NCBI GenBank assembly: GCA_018398805.1
Contig: JAGFBZ010002123.1
Coordinates: forward strand, 248,001-312,000
DNA: 64,000 bases
Source: Hirundichthys speculiger
Taxonomy: Eukaryota; Chordata; Actinopteri; Beloniformes; Exocoetidae
Direction of reading: 5' to 3'
The notes below the pieces were generated by a model. It saw only the letters and a list, made by a program, of their open reading frames with translations, had not been told where the DNA came from and made no database searches. Of the stretch, positions 36,784 through 48,693 are shown piece by piece. The stretch's first letter is position 1. Each line of letters begins with the position of its first letter. A program made the position numbers and the translations under genes.

Positions 36784-37825
36784 AGGTAGGGTAAGGGATA
36801 ACACCATTTCTAACATTTTGTCACGTTCAGTGTAGGTCTGAGCCTGAATACTCAGATATCTGGATATTCATTTGTTAGACTGACTTTTTCCTTTTTTTTA
36901 TGCTTTTGCAAACAGCCAAGATTCAGAGCTTTAGCTGCAGTTCATTTTAGCTGTCAAAGAGAGGGCAGGCATGCTAGAGGCCTCAGCTGCGTGAAAAACC
37001 TTAAACTGAGTGATGACAAGTTTGGCATTGTCCCCCTTTGGATTTGTTTCTTTAAAGGAATATTTTTCTTTTTCCAGTTTTTTTTTCATTTGCATACAAG
37101 TTAATTTCCAACCTGCACACTTCTGCTGTGCAGTTCTTGGTTGGTCTTGGGGTGTACGCTACACCCGCCTGGTGTTGCACGTGTGGTTCAGTGCCCCGTG
37201 TGCTAACCAAACTTTTTCAATCAAATCAAATCAAATATACTTTATTGATCCCCCAAGGGGGAAATTCAAGTTTCAAGTACACCAGACGCTGCAGCCCGGA
37301 TCCAGTGGCGGTGGTTGCCGCGGGTAGCAGTTCAGGATTAGCTTCCCCGAACCGGCCCCCAGTGACACCGTCCATGTCTCCGTCTCCATCGGTCCGCACC
37401 CGCAGACAGCATGTCGACACCCGACCGCAAAATCACACATACCGGGCACAAACTGGAGCGTCCAGCGTCGCAGGGATAAGTCCCCCGGAGCAGCAGCGAG
37501 TAGCCGCCATGCCAGGCGTCGTCCGGGCAACGAAACAGTCAGTCACATGCACTCATTAAGCGCCTCATACAACGCAGACCCTTCAAAGTCGACTCCTCGC
37601 ACACATCCCTGGTTCCATAAGATGGAAACAACCCAAACAAACATTGTTTCAGCCAATCACCAGTATGGTGGGGGGTTGTTGTGTTCATGCTCATAAAACA
37701 GGGAAGGGGGTGAGGCTCGGCAGAGTGCATGATGGGGCATTGAGGGAGGAGAAGGGAGGAGCGAGTTAGCTCTGTGTTTTGTTGTTTTGTTTCCAGACGT
37801 TATCTAGAAATCCCTTACCCTGCCT
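36784..37825. mobile_element. TTAA-flanked MITE-like element
   Basis: The left end AGGTAGGGTAAGGGAT is mirrored by ATCCCTTACCCTGCCT at the right. TTAA flanks both ends (36780-36783 and 37826-37829), a target typical of piggyBac-type transposons; the superfamily is inferred from this alone. The interior is interrupted by another repeat at about 37214-37560. Confidence 0.65.
37214..37560. repeat. fish repeat (TACTTTATTGATCCCCC type) nested in the MITE
   Basis: After AATCAAATCAAATCAAAT it reads ATACTTTATTGATCCCCC and GGGGGAAATTC, a very common fish dispersed repeat that is the complement of a non-LTR retrotransposon tail. A GC-rich stretch follows. Right boundary uncertain. Confidence 0.55.
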
Positions 37826-38189
37826 TTAATTATGCCTTAAAGTGTTTTACCTGCTATATTATACATAGTTACTGCATTTCAATATACGCCAGGTCTTAAC
37901 TACGTGATGAAATTATACCATCATGAAGACCTGCTGTTGAGTCAAGAGTTTATGTTATTGTAAACTCTTGTGGAGGGAAAGACGCCGACCACATCCATCC
38001 ATGCTGGGACGACACTTCAAGTCCTCCGAGTGCATACCTGTACATTACACCTGGGTGGCCCCAGCGGGATTTAAACCCTTAAAGTGCTCTTTCTCAAGGA
38101 TCTATCTTGTACTATATATAGATCAAGTCACACCGGCAGAGAAGGCTTCTGCTACTTTACTTTGACATGATTTAAATGAGCCATTGTCT

Positions 38190-39180
38190 TAATGTGTTGA
38201 GCTCAGGGCTGCGAGCAGAGGACTTATGCTAATGAGTTATTTTAAAGTGTAAATAGGAAATTAAACGCACACTGAATCTTAGAAAGGTCGAGCCGTCTCA
38301 CCCCTCTCCCTTTGATGAGGATGTATTTCGTCAGGCAGGCGCTGCTTTCATGGAAATCCGAGGTGAACTTCCCCCTGTTCCTCAGAACAAACTAATTAAA
38401 ACTAGCCAAACTTACGCGGGTATCAGAAAATTAATTGCTATTAAGTGGGAATTGGAATGTCCCACCATTCATCACTGGAGAAATCCTTTCTTCTGTGTCA
38501 CTTTTTAAGATTAATAGACTGAAACAAAACAATTAGGGCCAAAATTTTAAGTGGAGATGCGGTACTCCCTTACTTAAAAATCGGCCTGTGATCATTGCCG
38601 GTAATAACTCATCGCGCTTCAACAATGTGGGTTCCTGCGCTGGAAAAATTAACACTTTAAAACTTCACCAGATTTCAGGGGGAAAAAAAAAAATAATACA
38701 AAGCGCAAAGTCTATCAAGAGGCTTTCACTGATAATCTGGGCAACAATGTTACTGAAGCCATTTGAGTGTATTTCGAGACAGTGTAATTACCTTCAGACG
38801 GAGTTCTGCTAATGAAACAATGGCCCTGTCCTGCCTATTTGTGCTTTAATGGGCTATTGTCTACATTAGTACTGCCTAATTAGCAGCATAGCTCTCAATA
38901 CATCACTATAACTAAACACTACACTATATTCTTTCTTTGTTGTCTTTATTAGCTGATCTCGGGGCTATTTTTCTGCTAATAGTCAGTTGTTTTTCTGATA
39001 AACAGCTTTGTTTCTAGTAATGCCCACGTCTTTTGAAACAGTGGCACTGCTCTATTTAACCTGATTAAAGACAGCTATTAGTTATACGCTTTAATACGCT
39101 TCAGCCATATAAGCATTTAATAAATAGTAATGACACATTCTGGCAGACGAAATAGTTTGTTGAATAAGGTATAACCTTCA
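38190..39180. promoter_or_regulatory. candidate conserved enhancer block, intron 6
   Basis: About 1 kb of repeat-free AT-rich sequence, the longest such block in the window. It has many TAAT-core words (ATGCTAATGAG, ACTAATTAAAAC, AAAATTAATTGC, TGCTAATGAAACAATGG, GCCTAATTAGCAG). The texture matches deeply conserved developmental enhancers, but no alignment was possible. Confidence 0.4.
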
Positions 39181-40819
39181 TATTTAAAAAAGTTTTGACC
39201 CTTCAAAAAGATGACCCTCTTTTTATGACCGGAATAATAGTTTGCTGTTGTCTCTTTACATTTCCAAAATCTGCTGTAGTGTCACGCTGTACTAAAATAA
39301 AATATAGGTAGTACTTTTTTTTTTTTTTTTTAACCTTCCAGCCTTTCTCTGTGGCAGCATCCCCCTCAGGTGTGTCGCCGAGGGTTCAACCCCCGTTTTG
39401 GAGCCAACTTTTTATTTCCACCGCCGTCAGTCTGGCCCGTCTGAACCCTCCCCGGCCCTCAGAATTAATGACGCGGCGAGCAACAAGCCGTCCCGTCCAT
39501 AAATCAAGAGGAAATTAGAGGGACAGTCCTGCTACGAGCCGGGACGCTCCTCTCTACGACTCCCCGGTTGGCCGATTTATCATTTGAGCTGTGCATTAAT
39601 AAACACCACTCCCATGAGGCTTTGCGACGGTGGCACATCGGCCCCTTCTCCGAAGCGAAAAACACCCCCCACACTCTCTCCTAATTCACCACAAGTGGAT
39701 GCGATACCTCGTGCTCAGTAGGATGCAGCTTGTTCCAGGTGTCAGATGTGTCAGGACAGAGATGTTGCATTTAGCTGAATCACAAAGACAAATTATATGT
39801 TTTTTTGTTTTTTTTTGCACAGGATTAAATGCATGTTGCATTGTTCGTAAGGAGAAAAGTCAAGGGAGCGTCATGTCATGTGACATTCCTTGCATCCTGT
39901 TTACTGATTGTGTCCAGTCAGGATTTGTTTGCAATGGGTCCGCTCCAACACATGGAAAAAAAAAGCAAGATCTTCCATACAGTGACAACGTTTCTCTCCA
40001 TACGGCTTCACGCTGCAGATGCAACTCAGGCCTGCGTGTGCCAGAACGCCGCCGCCGCCGCGGTTTCCACGCGCGCACACACTCTGATTACCATGTGAAT
40101 GGAGCGCTCCGTAATCGCTAGATGTGTCAAACGAGAGACGGAGCATTTTCGTTTTGAGAGATGGATGGATTAAGGGGGGGACGCAAATATAGGAAGGGGG
40201 GGGGGGGGGGGGTTATCAGGGCCTGTGCAAGCTGGTTTTGTTTGCCTTTATGAAATAACTCAAAATGTTTTATTTCCAAGTCTTGAGTCACAAAGTCATT
40301 GTGTCAGTTCACGCACAAAGCGCGACTTCCCCTCGGTGCTTTTTTTTTTTTCTCTGTCTTGTTTGTGACATCTCCATGTGAAAAGACAACAAAAGTCACG
40401 TTTTAATCTCCACCCGTGGCTCATTGTATGTGCGGAGAGAATGGTTGTGCCGTTTCCGCCTTTTACCTTTTCAAACCCCCCCCCCTTTGAGTATTTCCAG
40501 TCAACACTGATTGCATTTGAATAACTAGTCAAATTGGACATGATTAAATATTACCATACACAGCCAGAGCAGTTCTCCAACATAAAAGGCATGTTTTCTC
40601 ACTGCTGAAATGCAAGCAGTGCATCAAGTGACAGCTGAACAGTCATTCAGACGAGCCTTTTGTCTGATGATTGACAAAAATGTCATCTGCTAGGGTTAGA
40701 CTTGGATGAAGTCAGAACAGAAAGTCATGTTTAAACCAGCTTGATAGTTGCTCTTGTATTAAAAAAAAAACACTAATTGAAACTTTTATCCTCACACCAT
40801 TTAATGTCCTCCTGTTCAG

Positions 40820-41024
40820 GCTCCCGTTTCCCAAGTCCGAGGCTTCCGTCGCGACCCAGCAGGAAGCGGCCCCTGCCCATCTCGCCGCTCTCCGAGCACA
40901 GCTTCGACCTGCAGACCATGATCCGCAACTCGCCCAACTCCCTGGTCAACTCTCTGCTCAACAACTCGCGCTCCAGCTCCTCCACCAGCGGCTCCTACGG
41001 TCACCTCTCTGCTGGAGCCATCAG
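40820..41024 (+). CDS. gli3: gli3 coding exon 7, SUFU-binding motif
   Basis: The acceptor is cctgttcag before 40820 and the donor gtatgt starts at 41025. The translation contains [20 protein letters not shown], then [46 protein letters not shown] is the GLI3 form of this segment; GLI2 has a different sequence here, which supports the paralogue call. SYGHL (40993-41007) is the conserved SUFU-binding motif of GLI/Ci proteins, which mediates cytoplasmic retention. The basic [10 protein letters not shown] run is a conserved phosphorylatable segment. The exon is 205 nt against about 202 in human, one extra codon in NSLL. It ends after two bases of a Ser codon (AG|C). Confidence 0.95.
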
Positions 41025-42844
41025 GTATGTCAGGCAGTGCTGCGCAACCTCACCTGCATGAAGTCTGATGAAACTCCCGACGTTACTGACCCAAGTTGCT
41101 ACGGAGCAAATCTGAAAAATACAGAGGCTTGAATGGTGCTTACAGCTGAGTGCATGAAATACAAATTGAAAAAGGTGCTGTTAAACATTTATCTTACTAC
41201 AGATTGTCGCTTGGAACCAAGGACTGCCCTTAAAAAATGGACGAAATCACTTACTTTCAAAAGTAATGCCAATGTAGATTTGACTTAAAGTGCAATACCC
41301 CGAATGCCCTCTAGGCTCTGGCTCCAGTTGACCCCACAGATTTACTCCTTTAGATAGTTGTACTGGTTGAAAATTATTCCATAATTGATTGGATATTTGT
41401 GCCTCAAAAATCACTGTTTTTGAAGAGTCGGGTCTCAAGTGTCGGTTACTCTGCCCTCTTGTACGAACATAGGTCCCTTTCAGCTGAAAAAAGACTTCCC
41501 AGTCCATCCTCACTTTAAATTAAACGCACCAAGATGAAATATAAACTCCAGCTGCATTATGGGAATTGAAGGTTTAAGTTCTTAGGGAGCTTGACTCATA
41601 CCAGGGACCATGTATCTGGGTATCTCAGCCTTTTCCGCTCGCATTTTGACATTTTTCAAAAAGTAAATTAGTGCTAAAAATTTTCCAGAAGTGAAACACT
41701 AAATTGTTGCCGTAATGATGGATGAAACTGCAGCTGCAAACTTGTGTCAAGATGTTTCTGTAGAGCTTTGAGTGTGTTTCAGGAGGATCATTCAGGCGCC
41801 GTACAGCACACTTGCAGTGAAAATCATAGCTTCTTTTTTTATATATTTTTTTATAGTTATTGCCGCACTATTATGTCCATAACAAAATGCTAAAGAAAGT
41901 GTGTGGCGCAAGTAAATGTATGTGTCAAACACCCATGTGGATGACAATCTCCCAGCCAGCCAGTCAGCCCGCCTCCCCGGCGGCTCGTGTCAGTCATCCA
42001 GTAAACCTCATGGAAACATCGCATACATCATGTCCTGGTACCGGACGCAGGCAAAGGAAAGCAAAAAAGAAAAGAGCGGAGAAGGGCGAAAAAGGAAAGA
42101 TCCATTGCCCCACCCACAGCCATTGATCAGCAATCTGTAAGAAGAGCCTGATCAATCACGCCGCGCGCTCAGCCACTGTCCAAGTGACAGGGCCCAAATA
42201 GCCCGGGCCAACAGACTGATGAGTGATATGACAAGCGGATGGGCCCCCAAATGTGTCTCGGCCCATTGATTTCCACTCGGCTCGTAATAAGATCAGCAGA
42301 CGTATGGCTCGCAGTGAAAGCAAATTGTCAGGGAGCAGGATGAATGGACGGCGCCGCCGTCGAGCCACACAGATCCGAGTTTATCTGTCGGTTCACCGGT
42401 GCTTACACAGAGCCACCGGAGACTTGTTGGCTTCTGGGATTTTTATGATCAACAAAGTTAGTTCAGGTTGCAGGTTAATAAGCTCTGCTGCAGTTGCTTA
42501 AAAGAAAAAAATAAAAATCATTTATTTGCATGGCTGTAAGTTACACTTCAGATTATTTATCGTCTATATCATTTGCCCAGTGGAGGTGTGACACACTGCC
42601 TTACAGAGACCACATGATAATTCACTGTGTTAACAAGCTGAACATTCATTGGCAGGGATTTGCCAGGAGTCCTCTGGTTCCAGCATTACCACACCATCTC
42701 CTGTCAGATTGTCCTCAGGGACGAGGAGTTATCCAGAACAATCCATTTACGCACCATCGTTCCTCTTGTTTGCCGCGTTGCCTGCGCGGATAACGTTTGA
42801 CTGAAACAGTTTTTGATTTTTCTACCATTATTTCCTGTCTCCAG
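41025..42844 (+). other. gli3: gli3 intron 7
   Basis: A 1.8 kb intron. I see no exon, repeat family or structured element in it. Confidence 0.85.
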
Positions 42845-43058
42845 CCCGGCGCTAAGCTTCGCCTACCCTCCGACCCCGGTGGCTTTCCACGTGCACCAGC
42901 AGCTGATTGGCCGCCAGCCGAGCCTCGTGGGCTCCGCCTTTGGCCACAGTCCCCCCATAGTCCACCCGACGCCGGCCTTTCCAAACCAGCGGCCCGTGCC
43001 GGGCATCCCCCCGCCGGGGCTCAGCGAGCGCTCAGTCGTCTCCAACGACTCCTCACAG
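42845..43058 (+). CDS. gli3: gli3 coding exon 8
   Basis: The acceptor is cctgtctccag before 42845 and the donor gtgaga starts at 43059. The translation starts [20 protein letters not shown] and includes [20 protein letters not shown], then [19 protein letters not shown] and FPxQRP(V/I)PGIP are conserved in GLI3. The C-terminal part ([17 protein letters not shown]) has drifted from the human sequence, yet the 214-nt length is the same as I recall for human. The exon ends at a codon boundary (phase 0). Confidence 0.94.
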
Positions 43059-44052
43059 GTGAGAGCGATGGCCGCCGCCTCCGCGATTCATCATCGCGCG
43101 TAATGGATAGCGGCGTCGCATGCCAGCCGCGCATGAGCAAAATGCAGCAATGGTACAGGCAGGACCCCCCCCCCCCTCCGCACGCTCCTCTCCTGGGAGT
43201 TTCCTCCTGCTTGTGTCTCTTGCTTTCAGACTGCCGAGCGCAGCCCCGAACGCGCCCGCAGCAAACAACAAGGGGCTTGTTAGCATAGAATCCCACCGCT
43301 GACTCCATTAATCACTGAAGGAGTGAACGAGGATATAGAGAGGGAATATTGACATGGATGGATGCATCCAGAGGGGCTTTTTCTCTCCTCCCTCAATCCT
43401 TACTGTATGTGCGGGCCCACATTTGAAGTAAATATTCACTGTTTATTACCCATCCTCCCTGTTGTTTTTTTTTCCCACCCCTTGAATTTTTTTACCTTAT
43501 CACAAATGAGGCCTCATTCTAATTGGGGACAACAAAATTGCCTTTTCCTTTCCCTGAATAAACAGAATATTGCTCCGGGGCTCCGCAGATGAATATCAAA
43601 GATGGGGGCGACTGTGTGACATGTTGGATGGGCCCTGTGAATAACCCCAGCTCCAGAGCATTGGACCAACAACATTCGTCTCCTTTTCGCAGACTTTAAA
43701 AGCGCCTGGTTAATTCTTCCATTCAAGCAAGGCTTGCAGTGCAACAGGAATTCCCCCAAGGGCGTATTTAAGCCAGGGCCAAAGTCAGGTCATCCATTGG
43801 TTGAATTGGTTCATGATTTTCTTTTAATTGCAATGATTAGGCCGGCTAATGTGATACACTGAAGTGCGTAGCTTTTCATTAGCTCAGTTAAAGCTCTTGT
43901 TTGGTTGAAGGAATCATTATGGGTATTGATTAAATAAATGACAGACTGGCTTATAACCTCACATGCATTTTTAATGATGCCGTAAAGGACAAAGCTATCT
44001 AATGCAGCCCGCATTATTATCGTCTGAACTCTTTTTTTTTTTGTTTCCGCAG
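43059..44052 (+). other. gli3: gli3 intron 8
   Basis: A 1.0 kb intron whose 3' part (43790-44020) is AT-rich, repeat-free and dense in ATTAG/TAATTG/TTAAT motifs; it may be a conserved regulatory block. Confidence 0.85.
43790..44020. promoter_or_regulatory. candidate conserved non-coding element, intron 8
   Basis: TTTTAATTGCAATGATTAGG, TTTTCATTAGCTCAG and ATTGATTAAATAAATGAC just upstream of exon 9; unique and AT-rich. Confidence 0.3.
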
Positions 44053-44166
44053 GTCAAACCGACGAGCGAATCTGCCGTGAGCAGCACGGGCGACCCGATG
44101 CACCACAAACGGTCCAAGATGAAACCCGAGGAGGAGCTGCCGAGCCCTGGCGCGGTGAGCGTGCAG
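44053..44166 (+). CDS. gli3: gli3 coding exon 9 (tandem donor)
   Basis: The acceptor is gtttccgcag before 44053. The translation starts [20 protein letters not shown] and continues [18 protein letters not shown]. The region links the N-terminal repressor part to the zinc fingers. Two donors fit the frame: GCG|gtgagc after 44154 (102 nt) and CAG|gtgcgg after 44166 (114 nt). I chose 44166 because human GLI3 also has 114 nt and its GARGQQ aligns residue for residue with GAVSVQ here. The upstream site matches the donor consensus better downstream of the cut, so a form lacking VSVQ is plausible. Confidence 0.9.
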
Positions 44167-44999
44167 GTGCGGGGTTGTTGCACATTCGGCGAACGTTACC
44201 GCCGCCGTCAGCCATTTGTCACGTTCTGCACGGCTGCACGTAAATCACAGAAATCACCGCCGTGATTTTATTTTTAGATTTTATTCCCCACTAGAATAAG
44301 AACCCGATGTAAACACTGGCTTTTCCTGCCGACTGTAGACGCGCTTAGCAGTCTCGACGGGCTTTATGTTCTGGCTGTCTTAGTTTCCCGCTCTGTTCTT
44401 CTCAGTTTTAGTTTCTGATGTGAAACAATCCATTGATCTTTGGGACACTAGAAGGAAATTGTTTTTGCTTTTGTTTAATCAAAACTTTAAGTGGCTGGAA
44501 GGCAAAATGTGATAACAGCAAGCATTTGCATCCTCAGGAAAAAGCTTATTAAAGTCGATTTTCAGACAGCGGCGGCGGTTGTGCAGGGGAAACCTCCTAC
44601 AGAGGCCCACGCCGAACTCCGTCATCATCTCAGCCGTGTAACAGTGAAATACGTCGGGGCTAATGGAGTAGCCTTCACAGGAAGAGAGGTTTAAGTTCCT
44701 TAAATACTCACTGCCGTTGAAGTACCCCCAAATACTGAGGGGTTTTCATTGCTACATTTCCGCCCACCAAACAGCCAGATGAGGTCAGATTCAGAGGGGC
44801 GCTGTGGCCCGGACCGGCAACCAATAACTCTGCCGTGCCTTTCATGTGAAAAATGGCTTCTGTGACAGGTTCACATGTCGTAGGAGGCGAAGCAGTTCCT
44901 TTTCCCTTTTACAGTTTTCATCTGGCATTAAGTTACTTTGCTCGTTTTCGTGCTCGGCGCGCTGCCTGTTGTTGATCTGTGTTTGCGGTCGCCGTTCAG
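44167..44999 (+). other. gli3: gli3 intron 9
   Basis: A 0.8 kb intron; nothing recognisable inside. Confidence 0.85.
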
Positions 45000-45137
45000 G
45001 ACCATCCTGACGGGATGACGCTGAAGGAGGAAGGGGACAAGGACGAGGGCAAACAGGAGCCGGAGGTGGTTTATGAGACGAACTGCCACTGGGACAACTG
45101 CTGCCGAGAGTTCGACACCCAGGAGCAGCTAGTTCAA
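45000..45137 (+). CDS. gli3: gli3 coding exon 10, SUMO-type site and first half of zinc finger 1
   Basis: The acceptor is gccgttcag before 45000 and the donor gtgagt starts at 45138. The translation is [20 protein letters not shown], then [18 protein letters not shown] and [12 protein letters not shown] keeps a psi-K-x-E SUMO acceptor pattern although the human Val-Lys-Glu-Glu has lost one residue, which explains 138 rather than 141 nt. The Cys pair of C2H2 finger 1 is in CHWDNC. The last codon is CAA (Gln) where human GLI3 has His; by spacing this is not the zinc-ligand His, which is the next residue at the start of exon 11. Confidence 0.95.
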
Positions 45138-45208
45138 GTGAGTACCCCTGGAGAACGCACGTAATTATTGTTTTGCCGAAAGCGATATTTTTATAAAGCC
45201 ACAACATT

Positions 45209-45239
<31 letters not shown>

Positions 45240-45550
45240 GTACAGTGGAGCGTTTGCAGGAGTACCAAGCATCGCTGAATGAAGTCTAATATTGGATTTA
45301 AAGTAGGTGGTAGGCAGCTCCTTCGTATTTGTATAGCACTAAAATCCTGCAATTATCCGTACTGTTATTGGGCTTGTTTTAGAGACTATTTGTGGTTATA
45401 AACACCGCATTCAAACTGGACCCCTCCTCTTGTGCGCAACAAGATGGAGCGAGGTGGCACAGCAGCTGTAATTAAAAGACAGGCTGCGGTCGGTGCTAGA
45501 ACAAAGCAATAAATCAGAAAAATAAAACCCCCATTTGCAGATTATTTCAC

Positions 45551-45796
45551 AGCGGTGGGGTGACTGAGGTTCGGGAGGTGGAGCGCTCGTCTGCCAGTCT
45601 GAAAGCTGGTGGCTCACTTCGTGGCCCTGCGGTCCAGACGTCCAAGTGTCCCTGGTGCTGCCCCCAAAATACAGGAAGCTCTGCGTATCTCTGCAGATGG
45701 AGAGAGCGCTGGATGGATGAATACGGTTTACGCTTTGAGCGCTTTGAGTGAATGAACAAGACTAGAAAAGCGCTACATAAGTTCAGTGCATTTACT
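45551..45796 (+). mobile_element. SINE-like repeat
   Basis: The 3' half contains CGCTTTGAGTGAATGA, AGACTAGAAAAGCGCTACAT and GTTCAGTGCATTTAC, the tail of an abundant teleost SINE-like repeat. The 5' half has a GGTGGAGCGCTCGTCTGCCA stretch similar to a tRNA-derived head. It is degenerate; the left limit is approximate. Confidence 0.6.
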
Positions 45797-46044
45797 TTCT
45801 ACATGAGTAACATGTTTACTCCTCCACACAGCCATGCGTCACTGGAGTTTTCTCCTGCTACTTTAACAACAAAGAAGGATAAAGAATAGCAAATAACAAC
45901 ATTTCTATTGATAAATACATCAGAGCACATACATCTGTGTTTTTTTGTTCTTGAGAATTAAATACACGTAGAATGTCTTTAAGAAAAGAGCAATATTTAC
46001 ACTGAGATCCTGCAATGCTGCCAGTAAGAGTCGCCAATATGCTG

Positions 46045-46410
46045 CATTTGATTCCCAAAGTGTGGGACGCGGCCCCCTGGTGGGCCATCATGGTACTGCA
46101 GGTGGGCTGTGAGAGGTCATTAAAAATAAACAAATGTTTTAAATCCTTGATTTTCTAAAATATGTTTTTAATTACTGTGAAATATTTATGACATGATTTA
46201 AAAAAATATATTTGGAAGTAATAAAACAAACCAGTTAAGTGTTAACTTAACTTAATATGACAAGTGTCACCTTATTTTATGACCCCTCACATTAATATTG
46301 GAACTTAGCTTCTAGTCTTGTTTGTCGATCACAGTTGTGATTAAAGGTTTGAGTGGGCCGCAGAGATTTTTCACATTTCAAATTGGGCCGTGGTTTTCTG
46401 AAGTTTGCCC
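46045..46410. mobile_element. hAT-like MITE copy 1 (CCAAAGTGTGGG type)
   Basis: Near-identical over about 360 bp to 49985-50364, including GCCCCCTGGTGGGC, GAGAGGTCATTAAAAATAAA and the shared 3' part TTTTTCACATTTCAAATTGG. The terminal bases are more eroded than in copy 2, and no target duplication is visible. Confidence 0.7.
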
Positions 46411-48651
46411 TGGAGGATAGTTGGACACTACTACACAGCTTTTTTACTTCTTTTTTTTTTTTTCTTTTTTTTTTTTAATGTGTGTCTACTAACATCACCA
46501 AATATGGTCCAGTAAGGGTTTGAAGGTCACGTGAGCAGAGTACGGCCTGGTAGCTTTGAATATGGGCTCTTGGGAACCCCTGTACGAGTCATCACATAAA
46601 GCCCGCCCCCGCCCCCTTGTGATTGGTTCGGTACGTTCTGTAATGTGGAGATGACTCAGTGGCGGGACGTGTACCAAACTTTCACCAGCTGACTGGGAAC
46701 GGGAACATGCAAGAGGAAAACCCTGACAGTGCAGTCCAGCATCCACAAATAGCAACAGCAGTTAACCGAAAGCCGCCATAAACGCCCGAGCACCCGAGCG
46801 AGCCTTCATCTGACGCTGAATGTTTTTTTTTTTTTATAAAATGAATGATAGAATCTACCAGATAATTACGTTAGCCAATGCTTTATCTGCTCAAACTGTG
46901 GGAATACGTGACCGCATGGGGAAAAAATGTTTTCCACCACGGACGCGGATCGAGCTAAAGGTGAATTCAGCCAGAAAACCCAGCATTCCACACCGTTCAC
47001 ACGCCGCCTGTGTCAGGCGGGACTGCCTGTCGCCATGTCGCCATTCCTCTGAGTCATTCACACACAAACTGAGGTGGAGACGTCCGGCCTTGAAAGTAGC
47101 CACAGTAAGGGACTGATATCTTTAATACGTTCACCAGGCGTGTCTTACAAGGCTCAACTCGACAGAGGTGGAATCTGAATTATTTTGATTTTTTTTTTTA
47201 CAAGGCTGCATTGTATCAGATTAAAAAGAACAATGACATTGGGATTGTGTTGCATCGGCGTCTATCAAACCCATTTTTGATAAATATAAACAATTCATCT
47301 CCTCTTGTTGGCTGAGAAGTGTTCACACCTGACCTCAGCTCACCCCGCTTTCTTGTAAACCGAACATGTGAGACACAACGGGGTGTTGACACCTCCGTGA
47401 CGCCGCTCAGGAAACCGCCTCCTCTTCCCTCTGGCGCTGTGGATCCCAGCAACCTCAGCGGCGGCTGCCATTCTGGACAGCTCCTCCCATCAGCCACTGC
47501 TTCTCTGTCTGGCAGCCTGCAGTGAGAGTCGGGGCTGCGGGGGCCTGGCTGTTAGCGGCGCCGGATTCCTGGCTGGGTCCAGGGACAGTGGTAATGGGCT
47601 CAAATGCTGGAGAGCACATCTCACAGCTGGACGGTACTAACTGATTTGGCGGGTTAAGCCTCCCGGAGCACTGTGTGCTGCAACTGGCCTCGGAAAAACC
47701 CTTCCTTTCTTGTCCGTTATCAGAACTCTCACACAGCCCCCGGAGATGGATGGCACCGCTCATCCTCCCCCGAGGGTCAACGTGAAAGCTAAATATTAAT
47801 AATGTTACGCTTGTGTCACCTAGCCCGCGGCCCGTGAACCGCTCACCCTTCAGCTAAGTGAGACGGCAGACTGAAGTTTGGAGAAGTGATGAAATTACAC
47901 CAATACGAGCGACAGCGAGGCGCTCGCACACACACACGCACAACGCCAAAAAAAAAAAAACACATCACCGCACATCTGATAGAAAGATCCTCAGCCCTCC
48001 ACAGCTGTCTGCTTGCCGTCTTGATATTGCAGTCCTCAGCTGCGGTGGTAAGCCCTATCTATAATTGATATCCTCAGCGTGGAACGGCTCGCCTCCCGTG
48101 TTTGAAGGGCTCAGCTCAAAGGTTGTGGATCTTGACAACTTTTTGCTCTTGTTTCAGGAGGTGGGATGACTTAAAGAGGCGGGAGAGGAGGGCAGGATGG
48201 CTCCTTAATGGAAGAAAATCTCTCTACCCCCCTCCCCCCCTCCCCTCCTTTCTGCTGTAGCCAAAAAATGTCCTCTCATTCCTCCTCATCCACAATTCAG
48301 TCTAACCTTAACAAGCTCCACTTGTTATCAGACTCGGGCCAAAAAAGAATTTTTGATTAGTTTTCCATGTTTCCATCTTGGAATTGTTTTTTTTTTTTTT
48401 TTTTTTTTTTTTTTCCCCCTTTCCAGAATTTGACTCTCTGATATGTCGTTTTTATTTCTCGTTTTCTATGCACACGCAGATATGCGGAGAGATGCCAATA
48501 AAAGTCTTCGCCTACAGAATCCCTGCCCTCTAATTCAGCAGAGCGGCCGGGAAAATGCTCTTATCTCTCCGCACCCCCCCCCCTCAGTAATAGGATAAGT
48601 AAAGTATTTGGACCACAGTGGCTCCCCTTCACACTCTGGGAGGGGTTTCAT

Positions 48652-48693
48652 GGTGTGTGTGTGTGTGTGTGTGTGTGTGTGGAGGGGGGGGGG
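48652..48693. repeat. (GT)n-(G)n microsatellite
   Basis: A GT run followed by GGAGGGGGGGGG in intron 10. Confidence 0.9.

Larger units (their letters stand above)
36374..40819 (+). other. gli3: gli3 intron 6
   Basis: A 4.4 kb intron. Its 5' part is occupied by a TTAA-flanked MITE-like element (36784-37825), itself interrupted by a common fish repeat. The 3' part (38190-39180) is a long enhancer-like AT-rich block. A G-run lies at 40196-40212. Confidence 0.85.

Noticed and set aside
45551..45640. Functional tRNA gene
   Set aside because: The stretch is a degenerate tRNA-like head of a SINE-like repeat; no cloverleaf with intact A and B boxes was evident.
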